Source of the DNA: Drosophila persimilis
Lineage: Eukaryota > Arthropoda > Insecta > Diptera > Drosophilidae
Direction: 5' to 3'
Length of the DNA stretch: 64,000 nt
Assembly: GCF_003286085.1 (NCBI RefSeq)
Contig: NW_020825460.1
Span: 1 to 64,000 of the forward strand
Made by a program: the position numbers and the translations under genes. The notes under the pieces are model-generated. The model saw only the letters and a list, made by a program, of their open reading frames with translations. It searched no databases and was not told the origin of the DNA. Within the stretch, counting starts at the first letter, position 1. The number at the start of each line of letters is the position of its first letter. Positions 24,040 through 34,953 of the stretch are shown here, one piece after another.

Positions 24040-24330
24040 AGCTGTGTGTCAGGGGATGTCATATTGATGGAATCATTCATTTTGAAGGGAATTATCTCAA
24101 CACAAGAAGTAGAGCTTCATTTACCGAATGGATTCGCTTCGGTATTCTCCAGGCATCCTCATTTTTACTGCGACAAATCCGAAAATTTCGGTTTTTTTAT
24201 CTCGCTCACTCACCGCAGTGCTTGCACTCAGTTCTTTGTGATTCAGGTTGATCCGAATCGGACTAAAGGAAGGATTCGTAATGATCGAAAGAGATAAAAG
24301 AGGCATGCAGATAGTTGTGATTGTGGATTC
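24040..24330 (-). repeat. dispersed repeat family 2, copy B
   Basis: Minus-strand homologue of 5735-5965 (see that entry for shared words), somewhat longer, bounded on the right by CAGGGCTCTAGTATATG. Homology is clearest at 24,175-24,325. The two copies are far apart and inverted, as expected of an old transposable element. No coding capacity seen. Confidence 0.65.
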
Positions 24331-24594
24331 ATGCAGGGCTCTAGTATATGAATCATTGCTTTAATTAGCAACGATTGATGTTCATCTATATATAGGTTTA
24401 TTCTCAAAAGAAAGTTATATTTAACTCTGTTCTACTCTTTAATCATCCATTGACTTTCAATGGAATCTTTTGCTATAAATAATTTCTTCATCCACTGCTT
24501 CTGTCTTTAGCAATTTCGCTGCTCTTCTGCTATCAGTCGTGCCATGCCCTGCCCCACCCATTCCTATTCCTATTCCATTCCACAACAGGTGTCC

Positions 24595-24650
24595 TCTCTC
24601 TCTCTCTCTCTGTCTCTCTCTCTGTCTCTCTCTCTGTCTCTCTCTGTCCT
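24595..24650. repeat. (CT)n tract with regular GTCTCT interruptions
   Basis: Pyrimidine tract, CT repeats interrupted by CTGTCT at roughly regular spacing. Confidence 0.9.
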
Positions 24651-24927
24651 TCTGTGGACCAAAACTCGCAAACATCGTCATCGTCATCATCATCGTTGGT
24701 GCTGTTTAATTAGGGTGTCGCTTGTTCTGGGTACGACATTTATCTTATCTGAACCGATTGGAGAGGCATTTGCGACAAGATGCGCTATCGGCGCTGTGCT
24801 GTGCTGTGCTGTGCCATTGATAACCAATAAACCACCGCAAGGCCCCAAAGCGGGGGATGCATTTCCATTTCCATTTCGATTTCGATTTCTATTCCCCATC
24901 GGAGTAGATGTGACAGCGAGCTAGACG

Positions 24928-26527
24928 ATGAACCTGCCTTCGAAGGTGCACAGCGTGCGGACACGCCTCGTGGCGATGTTTTCGATGCCCGATTTGCTGG
25001 GTATGTTTCCGATACATCACTTTCACGTGTCTCTGTCTCTGTCACTCACTGTCTCATGTGTGGCTTCTCTTCTCAAGCATTGGCCTGCCTGTGGGCGAGT
25101 GGTTTCTCCTTGGGCTACTACTCAAAGTCCGCGTATGTGTACGACAATCTGTGGCCACACTGGTACGCTCTGGTGGGCGGCGCCGTCACCTTAGCCCTGG
25201 CCCTGGGCTGGACCCTGCGGAAGCACAAGAGGCAGAAGTACAGTTACGATCACTACTACGTCATCTTCTACGGCCTGTTGTGCTCGCTGATGGGGAGCTG
25301 CTTCATGCTCACCAAGCAGTTGGGTGAGTCATGCAGATGCGATGGAAACCCCCCGTCTAACTCGATCTCCCAGCCGTTAGCTACTACTTCCACTTCGTGG
25401 GCCTGAGCGTCGTGTACCTGGCGGGCTTTAGCTACGTGAGCCTGCGATGCGACGCCTCGGGACTGCGACCCGCCAGGATCGCCCTGGCGAACGCCCTGCA
25501 TGCCTGCGGCCTGGCCAGCGGATTTGTGGTCTTCAACGAGATGGAACCGCAGCGCTGCGGGCTGATTACCCTCGGGATCGACCTGCTGCTGGTTTCTGTG
25601 GTGTGCCTCAACGAGCTGCTGCAGCACCTGGGCTGCCACAACTACAAGGAGTCGCCGGACCTGGTCTTCAACCTGCTGAACGAAGAGCGGATGGTGTTCC
25701 TGCCCCGTCAGGCGGTGCTCGCACAGTTCGTGGGACGCACCGACTACCGGCTGCTGGCCGACAGGCAGTGGCTGGTCCTGGTCCTCGGGGGCTTCCTGGT
25801 GGTGCTGCAGAGGAGCTGCCTGCTCTTCTCCCCCACCTACCTGCAGCTGATGTGGAGTGCCACCACGGGCTATGTGCAGCGGACGCAGCTCTTCACGCCG
25901 TTCGTCCTGTACGCCGGCGGCTGTGGTCTCGGGGCTCTGCTGCTGATGCGCTACACCCCCAAGCTGGTGTACCTCCTCTTTGGGGTCATCCAAGTCACGC
26001 TGATCGTGGCCCTGCTGTGCATCTACAGCGAGGAGCAGTCGGAGCACTGCTTCCTCTTCCTGTGCCTCATCTACGCCACCGTGGGCGTCCTCTCCAGCCA
26101 GGCCCTCCACTGGCTGCTCGAGTGCTCGCCCTTCCTCTACACGGAGCTGGCCCTGGCCACCGGCTTCGTGCTGCAGCTGGGCATCCTCGAGGGCCACAAG
26201 TACGAGGCGAATGTGGATGACACTTGGACGGCCCTGCTGGCGGTCAGTGTGGTCTCGCTGGTGCTCACCTCTCTGGCCGTCCCCGTGGTGCAGTGGCTGC
26301 AGCCCTACTCCGCCAGCCTCGTGGACGTGCGCAATCGCCTGCTGGGCATACGACGCCTCTCCTCCGCCGCGGAACAGACGCAGTTCTGGGCGACGAACCA
26401 CTTCCTGGCCCACAACAAACCGCCCCACGAGCTGCAGTCCGTGCGGCTGTCCAAGAGTCGCATCTTCCAGCAGTATCCGATTAGTGGCCTCATCGACACC
26501 CCCGACAGTCCCAAGCTGAAGTTCTGA
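24928..26527 (+). CDS. 12-span membrane protein, MFS-like architecture
   Basis: Three exons: 24928-25000, 25078-25323, 25374-26527; introns of 77 bp (GTATGT...AAG) and 50 bp (GTGAGT...CAG), both in phase 1; 490 aa. An in-frame TAG lies 6 bp before the ATG, which fixes the start. About 12 hydrophobic helices can be placed (approximately 20-39, 54-71, 86-102, 110-130, 142-160, 169-189, 239-258, then five more to residue about 440). A long hydrophilic loop separates helices 6 and 7 (about 190-238), and both tails are polar. This is the layout of major facilitator superfamily carriers, but I see no clear family motif such as a loop 2-3 GxxxDRxGRR box, so transport function and substrate are inferred from topology only. 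It is surrounded by non-coding DNA and has no visible link to the hydrolases. Confidence 0.88.
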
Positions 26528-27405
26528 CAACAAAGTGCTTTACTTTCCAATCCCTCATTTCTTTCCGCCATTACTCATCGATGGCTTCCCCATTGTTTGC
26601 GATGGAAAATGAAGCATTACTCTTGCTAATTCCCTGGAAAACTAATTTCCTTTGACCACAAGCTAATGATAATTTTTACCATCAAATATTTACGAGAATA
26701 ATCTGCAGCTGCGTTGCTGGGTTGCTGGGTTGCTGGCTTGCTGGGATACAAATCTGCTGCAAGCCTTTACCCAACAAAAGATTATTAATTATTTATGAGC
26801 AGCATTATATTATTCTCCAGCGTCTCCGCTAAAAACCTGCTCTCGAGGAAACAATGTTAATGATTTTTATTGATTTTTAAGCAAATTAAATTGTGCGTAA
26901 AACCGCAAACTGAATTTATCATAAAGTCGCTTTATCAGTGGAGAGGATACCCCTGGATACCCTGGGCCCCTCCCGTGAGCACCCTTACATTTTTATTGCC
27001 AAAACATTAAACATTTATATCCGCTATCAATTTCGTAACGACGGGAAAAAGCGTAATCGCATCTTTGGCTGCTCGGCAACATTTTTCCGGTTCTACCTAA
27101 TTTAATTTACGTAGAAAACTGAACACGGAACACTCCGGGGTAGGGGGCGGAGCGGTGCCCGTAGTCGGCAACGGATCCGCAACGTGCAAAGGCAATAAAA
27201 GCGTTAAATTTGTTTATTTTTTCAAGCCTCGTGAGTCCGCAGGGGCTTCATTCTCCCTCCACCATCCGTACGGATGCGATTCGGCTACGGGTTCGATTTC
27301 TCTCTTTCTCTCTCTCTCGCTCGTTCACGTCTGGGTGCTTAGGGTATAGCATACCTTCCGGCACCCACAGGGTAATCCACCCACAAGCACACAGAAAGAG
27401 AGGGA

Positions 27406-27423
27406 GGGGGGGGGGGGGGGGGG
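27406..27423. repeat. poly-G run
   Basis: 18 consecutive G within an AG-rich context. Confidence 0.9.
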
Positions 27424-28202
27424 AGGGGCTTAGAGGAAGAGCGAACAAGGTTCTTTTGTTTTTGCCTCGCCATTGTTTTTAAGTGGATGCCGGGACATCC
27501 TTTGTTGGGGTTCATTCCCAGCCATCCAGGAGGAGCCAGCAGCCAGCAGCCAGGAGCGTGGATCCAGCAGCATTTCCGATCCCCTTATCACTAATGAAGT
27601 GGCCAATGAACTGCGTCCCGAAAGATTAAAGCGAAATTAAATGGCCAAAAACCTAAACGAAAATTGATTGATCGAAAAAAGGTGCACTACCCAACACTAC
27701 CCATCACTGCCGCTGCCACCAAACCCCAAACCCCAAAACCCAGAGCAAACCCCAACGAACCAAAGAGCGCAAAGAAAAATAAATGGGGAAAATTATTTAA
27801 ACCAATTTAGGTTGCGGTTTCGGGCGGCAGCTCAATATGCTGTGCGGTCAGGCCGAAACCACAGATAGAGATACTCTCGTGGGTGGAAAAAGGTGTGTGT
27901 TTCACACATAAGGCGGGTATGCGGGTAGCGTGCACTTGAACAAACTTCGAGTGTGGCCTGAAATGAAGTTGGAATCGAGCAGAGAGGGGATTAGCCCCGA
28001 GCAGGCAGCCAGTCTTTCGGTAAGATGGAAGAGTGATTGTTGCCGATGATGCCAGATTCCGATTCCGATCATCTCTATATAGAAGGTCCGATTAGGTGGT
28101 AGTGCCTTTCTCCCAGTGCACACTCCCCCTGCACTTGCGTATGGCCAACCATTTTGACAGTTGAAAACACAACAGACCCTTGAATACGAAATACAATTAT
28201 GG

Positions 28203-28208
28203 TTTAAT
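28203..28208 (-). terminator. candidate poly(A) signal for hydrolase 3
   Basis: TTTAAT on plus gives ATTAAA on minus, about 160 bp after the stop codon of hydrolase 3. ATTAAA is the commonest variant signal; no AATAAA is closer. Confidence 0.35.
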
Positions 28209-28368
28209 TAAAACTATATTTTCACGCAAAATTATCGCTTGAAGCATCACGCACGCAATCACAATCAAAATCATAATCAAAATCAAATATCAAATTCTGT
28301 ACCATTTGCGGGTAGTGCAGAAACAAAGGTTCTCTTTTCGCGCTGCTAATCAGAGATGCCGACAGCAG

Positions 28369-30684
28369 CTATAGGTTGCTTTTTCTCTTTCTCCGCTTGA
28401 CGTTCTCTGAGTCCTCCACCGCGAGCTTGAACTCCTTGACGGCGTCGGGCAGGTCCTCGCCCTGGTCGCTGTCGACCGTCCACGTCTCCAGTTGCGGCGG
28501 ACGGTGGCGCATGATGAACGGATTGATGATGGCCGCCACACCGGCGGCATTGTTGAGGTGCACGTGGTGGGTGCCCTGCACCTCGTGGAGCTCGAAGTGG
28601 GGATTGTTCTCGCGCAGAATGGCGATGACCTCGTCGCTCTGCTCATCGATGAAGTGCGACTCGGAGCCCTTGATCACGCAGTACGGAACGTTGCGAATGG
28701 TGCGCGCCAGCTCCGCGGCAAAGGGGGGGCTCGTGTGGAACTCGTTGTAGTATTTGCAGCGTCCGTCGCGGGAGAAGAAGTACTTGTCCGGGTACTTGGT
28801 GGACTTGGTCACGTTCCGCTCGAGTATGTGGTGGCAGTTCTCGAGGAGCACCGACCGATCGGAGCCCTTGTGCAGGACCTGCTCCAGCTCCGCGTAGGTG
28901 TAGGAGGGGGGCTCCTGCCGCTTGGCGTTGGCGAAGCGCTCGTCCTCCAGCATGTAGCCCTCGATGTTGGTGCGCAGGTAATCAATCTGCGAGGCGGGCT
29001 TGCGGTAGCGCGTCTTCACGATGTCCACGCTGATGAGCAGGTCCATGCGGTGCGGATAGAGCGAGGCAAAGACAAAGCAGAGCATGGCGCTCATGGAGTG
29101 GGCCATCAGCGACACCTTCTGCCAGCCGTACTCCTCCATGATGCGCAGGATCACGCACAGGTAGTCCACAAAGTGGTAGGCAATCCCCTCGGGCAGCTTC
29201 GAGGAGTAGCCGTGGCCGGGCAGGTCAATGCAGAGCACGCCCAGGTGCGTGGGCAGCAGCGGCAGCAGCTCGTTCCACGTCCCTAAATTGTCCAGCCAGC
29301 CGTGGAGGGCCAGGATGGGACGTACCTGGCGATTGCCGTACCAGCGGCCGACCACATAACCCCACGGCATATCGATGCGCACATCCATGGGTTCCTGCAA
29401 CGAGCAGGGCATAGGGTATGTGAGCGAGAGAGAGAGAGAGAGAGAGAGATGGCTGAAGGGTTAGATAGGGAGGGGTTCGTTCTCCTTGTTAGCTGTTAAT
29501 TGCCAGTGAGGTAGCTGGTAGCCTGTCGGCCTGCTGTTCTCTCCTGTCCGTGACCGTGTCCGTGTCTGTCCTGTCCTGTCCTGTCCCGTCCTGTCCCGTC
29601 CCGTCCGGCAGGAAAACCAACCTGGTTATAGGTGGAAAATGTGCCTCTGGCATTTCCTTTCGATTCCCACTCGCAACCATTGCCACCGCCTCATCTGCTG
29701 GGGCTCGGTTTGATCAATCGCTTTGTGTGAAAAAGTTGAATCGGTTGACAACTGAGTTGGGGCCCAGGTGTCAATTGACGGACAGGCGGACAGGCCCCAC
29801 CGAGCATTCTCCCTTGCAACAATTTATCATCTAGTTTTTTTTTGGAGGGGATATGTGTGTGCTTGTTCCCCAGGCGTATCAATCGATAGGGGTACAGTGG
29901 GGGTTCTGCCGAGGGAACAACAGGTGTACCAAGAGGTGTACGAGGAGCATTGAAACGTGCGCGCTTAATGGAGCTGCTGTCTAGATTCTTTAGTGGCAGA
30001 TTTCACTGTCTCAGCAATTGACTGATGTTGCACATGCAAAACTTTACTTTTGTTCGGTCGCTCAGCTTGAAAATTAGCGCCAAAATGCTCTCTCAAGTAT
30101 GCAGAGCAATCGCGAGAGAGAGAGAGCGAGAGCGCAAAGCTTTGTCTGTGAAACTTTTACGGCAAGCAAAGTTTCCTACGCCGACACTTTGATGAACTCC
30201 CCTAATGAGCTCCTCATAACACACAAAAGGCCCGCCCACCCACCACTTTGGTCGTGTGGTCGTGTGTGTCTAGGGTTTTGTGCCGAACGAAAAACAAACA
30301 AACAAAAAATCACTCCACTTTGCAAATTCCATCGGTAGCCATTGACTTTGATTCCGCTTCGAGGGCGGCGGGAGGGAATCTTATCAGGTGAGTCCAAGGC
30401 GATAAGAATGCAATTGCGTCCAAAGGTAGAGGGGCGGGGTACATATGTCTGTGGATTTTCATGGGGAAATCTACTTGGCCCCCGCGCGATAAGGTCGCGT
30501 ATAACATTCAATAACTTTTTATGACACGACAGCAAACACTCTCCCAGATCGCACAGAACGCAAAGAACGCACACTCTGTCCAATCGTATACCATAATTAC
30601 CTGTTCATGTTGCTCAATCTGTTTTCCATCACCGTCCCCGCCACCGCCTCCTGCCGCGGCACCGCCACCCGCCGTGGATGTCAT
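28369..30684 (-). CDS. kraken/SERHL-like serine hydrolase 3, altered elbow
   Basis: The main exon is 29394-28369, with a strong acceptor (CTCGTTGCAG) just upstream. The inferred first exon is 30684-30601, starting CACAATGACA and ending CAG|GTAATT. It joins in frame and in the same phase as the paralogues, across a 1206-bp intron, giving 369 aa. The extra N-terminus is Gly/Ala-rich then KQIEQHEQ, unlike the 8-residue exon 1 of the paralogues. The hydrolase core has HGWLDN, DLPGHG, Ser128 in AHSMS instead of GxSxG, Asp152 (SVDIV), and THHVHL with likely catalytic His304. The C-terminus is acidic, then KRRKRKSNL; SNL is at best a weak PTS1. If the distal exon is wrong, an ATG 18 nt upstream of the acceptor (MPCSLQ) could start a transcript within the intron. 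The nucleophile is retained, so activity is likely but unproven. Confidence 0.8.
29427..29449. repeat. (GA)n tract in hydrolase 3 intron
   Basis: About 22 bp of GA repeats, roughly 30 bp upstream of the exon 2 acceptor on the gene strand, where it reads as a (CT)n pyrimidine tract. Confidence 0.9.
29560..29607. repeat. CCTGT/CCCGT pentamer tandem
   Basis: About nine pentamers of the form CCTGT or CCCGT, within the intron of hydrolase 3. Confidence 0.85.
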
Positions 30685-30800
30685 TGTGTATTGGGGATTT
30701 GGTCCGTAATAAATGGCACAATCTCTCAACTAAATCCGACACACGCGTGTCATTAAGCAGTGGGAAAAGTTGTCTATTTTTATGCAATAACTAAATTAAC

Positions 30801-30805
30801 AGAGA

Positions 30806-30840
<35 letters not shown>
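30801..30840. repeat. (GA)n tract upstream of hydrolase 3
   Basis: About 40 bp of GA with one TGAG interruption, 120-155 bp upstream of the inferred hydrolase 3 start codon. GAGA-factor (Trl) binds such tracts near Drosophila promoters, so a promoter role is possible. Confidence 0.85.
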
Positions 30841-30844
<4 letters not shown>

Positions 30845-31694
30845 AACTGGGGAAGTGCACGCCACTAGCGCGTAAACAAAACTAAAGCGTGTTTGGCCCC
30901 AGAGGCCGATTAAATCCCACTCGACTCGGACGATGTCGAGGCGCAGACACGGGACTGAACTTTAATCAGCCATTCAGCCGGCAAGAACAACAACACCAAC
31001 AACAATCGGGATACAGCCGCTAAGGTGAGAGCAGACACCTCGCGAAAGCAAAACGAAGAGTGGGAGGGAGGGAGGGAGGGAGGCAGAGAGAGAGCGAACT
31101 ACGGCAGATCGCTACGAAGCTTTTGCTGGCAAAAGCATGTTCTATCATGCTTGGCTTTGAGCGGGAGAGCGAGCGGTACTGCTATGTGGAGAGAGGGAGA
31201 TGGATAGTTTTACAGCGAGTGTGCCATAGGCAGAGAGAGATATACTCATGCAGAGTGATAAATACGGGAGAGCGAAAGCTCTAGCATGTTCCGATAGCAT
31301 GAATAAACAAAAAGAACTTTGGCAAGGGCAAAACGACAAGGGGTCAAAGTATACAAAATACGAGTATATCTCGGAATTAAATTGTAGATCTCCATAATGT
31401 TTTCTAATACATATATTTGGCCAATTATGCCTACAAGACACTCAGAATGTGTTAGGAATGACTCGCCGTGATGGCAATGGACGTTTCATATAAAAAACGT
31501 CGGCACTTATGCCAATTGGCAATTTTCAATTTCCTTTACAGATTACATTTCCAAACATTTTCAATTTGTGGTCAAAGGCAGCCATCAAATAATTGATGCC
31601 ATCGTGTTACTAGATCTCAAATTACAAAACAGGAAAATAAATATTGTACTCTTCAACAAAATAAGAGTACTTTGCGATGACAGGGCAGACAGAC

Positions 31695-31732
<38 letters not shown>

Positions 31733-31859
31733 AAATTTTCCCATTTTATATATAATTTTTATGAGATTTTTTGAAATGGCAAAACGAAATCGAACGCCAA
31801 GTATAAAATATTAAAATAAAAACAATCACATAGCCAATAAAATCCAAATGAATACGTTT

Positions 31860-31861
<2 letters not shown>

Positions 31862-31908
<47 letters not shown>
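31862..31908. repeat. (GT)n microsatellite
   Basis: About 46 bp of pure GT. Confidence 0.95.
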
Positions 31909-31909
<1 letters not shown>

Positions 31910-33566
31910 TTGGAGCGTTTTTCGTTGGCGTTCAGCTTCAATCGGTTCAACAAATTAATACACAAAAGCAAATCAATAAGAATTTATTTACCTCTTTTTT
32001 GGCGGGAGGGTAAACCTCAATAAAAAAAAATATGGCTTGCTGAGAGAGAGATTTGATCGGGGCTATAGCACACAAAATGTATTCAAAAATCCATTCGAAT
32101 CGAATAAAGCCGCCGACAACAGTTTACACAAAATGAATTTGTTTAGTTTTTGGCTAAATGGAAACTGTTTCAAAGTGGACAGCGCACGAGAGGCGCCTCG
32201 GGCTGTTGGTGCGGGGGTGCGGGGGTGCGTCCAGCACATAAATCTTCGTGGAGTGCACAAATTGAATATTGCTTCGCTGCTCTGCTCTGTTCTTTTCTGT
32301 TTCGAGCCATAAATAACAAATTGGAATCATAAATCTGGCAATCGCTGAAAAGTATGCAAAGCCTTTTTAATTTCCACTGCAATTAAAACGGCAAACGATA
32401 CATGGAATAGAAAGAGAGAGAGAGAGAGACAGAGAGAGAGTGGGAGAGGTGCATCTTCGGCGGGCCTCTAAAAGTGCCCCCTGGATGGGTTTCTGATGGT
32501 TCAACTGGCTCAACGTTTAATCAAATACAGCTGACGCCTCGCCAAGTGGCGGGATCCTGTTAGCGCCTTCCTTGGCCCTCAATTTGGTGTGGCGCCTCGA
32601 AATCAAATTACGATGCATGCACCTCTGCAGCTCTGCTATGCCACCTGCTCTGCCCCGGTGCCCCGGTGCCCCGGTGCCCTGCTGTGGAGCCTCCTGCTGC
32701 TGCATCAGTGTCACTAATGACATTTGAATGACACTCGCCCCCCTCGCCCTCCTCGCCCCTCTGCACTCCTCTGTACTCCAGACAGCTGCTGCTGCTGCTG
32801 CTGCTGCTGTGGCTATGGAGCATCGCCCAGTCAGTCAACCAAAGGTGGCTAATGACCCGAACCCAAACTGGAGCTGGCTTCCTCCTCTCCCTCTCTGTCT
32901 GCCTCTCTCCGATGGTTGATGACGCGATGGCGATGGAGATGGCGGCGCCTCCAGTGGCAAATAGATAAGCGATTTGTGCCTTTTCGGAACTTTACTTTGG
33001 GACAAGCTGTGGAACGTGTCCCATCTTAAAATTGGTCTCTTGGGTCTCTTTGTCGACCCAGAACTATCACCGCCGGGATGGGGGCATATACATGCCTTAA
33101 AAACCTACCTACCCATCGATTCAGCTTCCGGTGAACTCCTAACTGAATATTTCAGAATTTACTTGTCGAAAAACCCAGCATTTCCGAGCCAAATCGGTTA
33201 CGGTTGTAATATAGACCTTCCGCGTTTCTTACGGATTTATTCGCGCGGTTTTCCCGTGCTCCTCTACCAATACAAATACTCGAGTACTCGTATACTCAGC
33301 ATTTGCTGGATTTATGCCAAAGCGAAGACAGCCATCCAGCCAGCCACGCCCAGCGACGTGTCCTGCCCTGCCGTACCGCCGTTCACCGTCTCAATCCTCT
33401 GCAGTGGCCCTAATGTTGTTCCAAGGTGTAAAACGCAAAGTAATGGCTTTGAATATGCCTGCTAAGGAGATGCCAGAAGGCAGCCCGGGCAATGAGGTGG
33501 CATCGACCCTGGCATACCCTGTAGTTGGCTTACTTTGTTGTGGTATCAAGGGGGTAGAGGGCCCCG

Positions 33567-33587
33567 CCCCCCCCCCCCCCCCCCCCC
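33567..33587. repeat. poly-C run
   Basis: 21 consecutive C. Confidence 0.9.
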
Positions 33588-34896
33588 TTGCCAGCCCTGC
33601 AATTACAAACTAATCCTTCTGTTTCTGTGCAGTTTTCACTCAATTAGAGCCCAGATGCAATCCTCCTAATTGGCTGCCAATCTGCAGAGTATATAAACTT
33701 CGTTTACATGGCTTTTTATCTGCCACGACTGGATGGATGGCTGCTTTTCCCATGGTCTGGGGTGGAGGGGGGCGTGGGGTGGGGTGTGGGGTGGACTTTT
33801 GTCTGGCACTCAAGTGAAAAGCTTTTGTCGGCGCATGGAAATTTGACGGAAATTGTTTGGTCTGATGGATGCTGCAGATGCAGATTGAGATCCAGCAGTG
33901 GAGAGGGAGGGGAGATGCTGCAGGTTGCAATTGCTGTTGCCACTGTTTCAGCATCCTGCCTTCTGCCTCCTGCCTCCTGCCTCCTGGTGTTGTCTTTCTT
34001 GTACCTTTGCCTAATGGTGCCCCCTCCCCCTGGGTTGTGGCAATCCTTCAGCTAAGTAAACGGACAGTTTTTAGCATTATGGTCAGTAAAAGGCCATAAA
34101 CTGGCCTCCGCCTGGCAGCAGCACAGGACCTGTCCCCAGAATGCCAATTTCAGTAGAATTTAAAGTTAATTCTGCTTCATTTTCATCGTGGAGGATGTTC
34201 CTGGCGGAGGCAGCAGAGATTATGCCAAGCGAAATAAATGCAAATCGCATTAGAATAAATTTTACTGTCAAGCGTCCTTCTCGTCCTGCTCGTCCTGCTC
34301 GTCCTTCTCGTCCTGGCTCTTGTCCTGGTTTTCGGTGTTCCGTGTTCGGTTTTCGGCTTTCGTCCTAGCCCAAGACTGGGACTGTGACTGCAGGATAATG
34401 TCCCTAAAATGGCCGGCCAGACGAAATCCTCAGCAGCGGAAAACTTTGGCGACAGGTAGTCCAGATATAGCCACGATGGAGCGTGGAGCGTGGAGCGTGG
34501 AGAGTGGAGCGTGCAGGTCCTGGAGCATCCCCTCCTCTCTAACGCTGAAGGAGCAATTGCCGCCCTGGAGAACACAATCAAAATCAAGTTGAACGTTGAA
34601 CGTTGAACTTTTTAATGCATAATTTATTATGGGGCACGGTGCTCCTGCCCCTGCTGCTGCTTCTGCCGGGGGTTAATCGGAGAGTCACTAGTGGGTTAAA
34701 GCAACATTTTGTATTTTTTTGTTGATTTTACGCGTTACTTTTTATGGCCAACGCGAACCAAAAAATCAGTTAGAAGAATGAAAGAGAAAGCGAGAGACAC
34801 AGAGCAGAAGAAGGAGAAAGAGAAGAAGAAAGAGAAGGAGAGATGCAGAGCAGATATTCCTGTGGCAAGCAGCATATCATAAATATTTATGAAGCA

Positions 34897-34953
34897 TGCC
34901 CCGTGCCCCGTGCCCCGTGCCCCGTGCCCCGTGCCCCGTGCCCCGTGCCCCGC
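34897..34953. repeat. 7-bp tandem CCCCGTG, about eight units
   Basis: Perfect or near-perfect heptamer array starting after GAAGCATG. The perfection suggests recent slippage. Confidence 0.92.

Larger units (their letters stand above)
26528..28368. other. non-coding stretch between convergent genes
   Basis: Carries the 3' flanks of the membrane-protein gene (plus) and of hydrolase 3 (minus), a GCTGGGTT tandem near 26,712-26,745, a (CT)n tract near 27,300, a poly-G run at about 27,406-27,423, and otherwise AT-rich sequence. No ORF of interest. Confidence 0.6.

Noticed and set aside
25268-26533. 421-codon minus-strand open frame opposite the membrane-protein gene
   Set aside because: Shadow of a GC3-rich coding exon; the plus strand has consistent introns and membrane helices.
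32974-33465. 163-codon plus-strand open frame
   Set aside because: Starts at TTG, not ATG; no domain, splice support or convincing codon bias.
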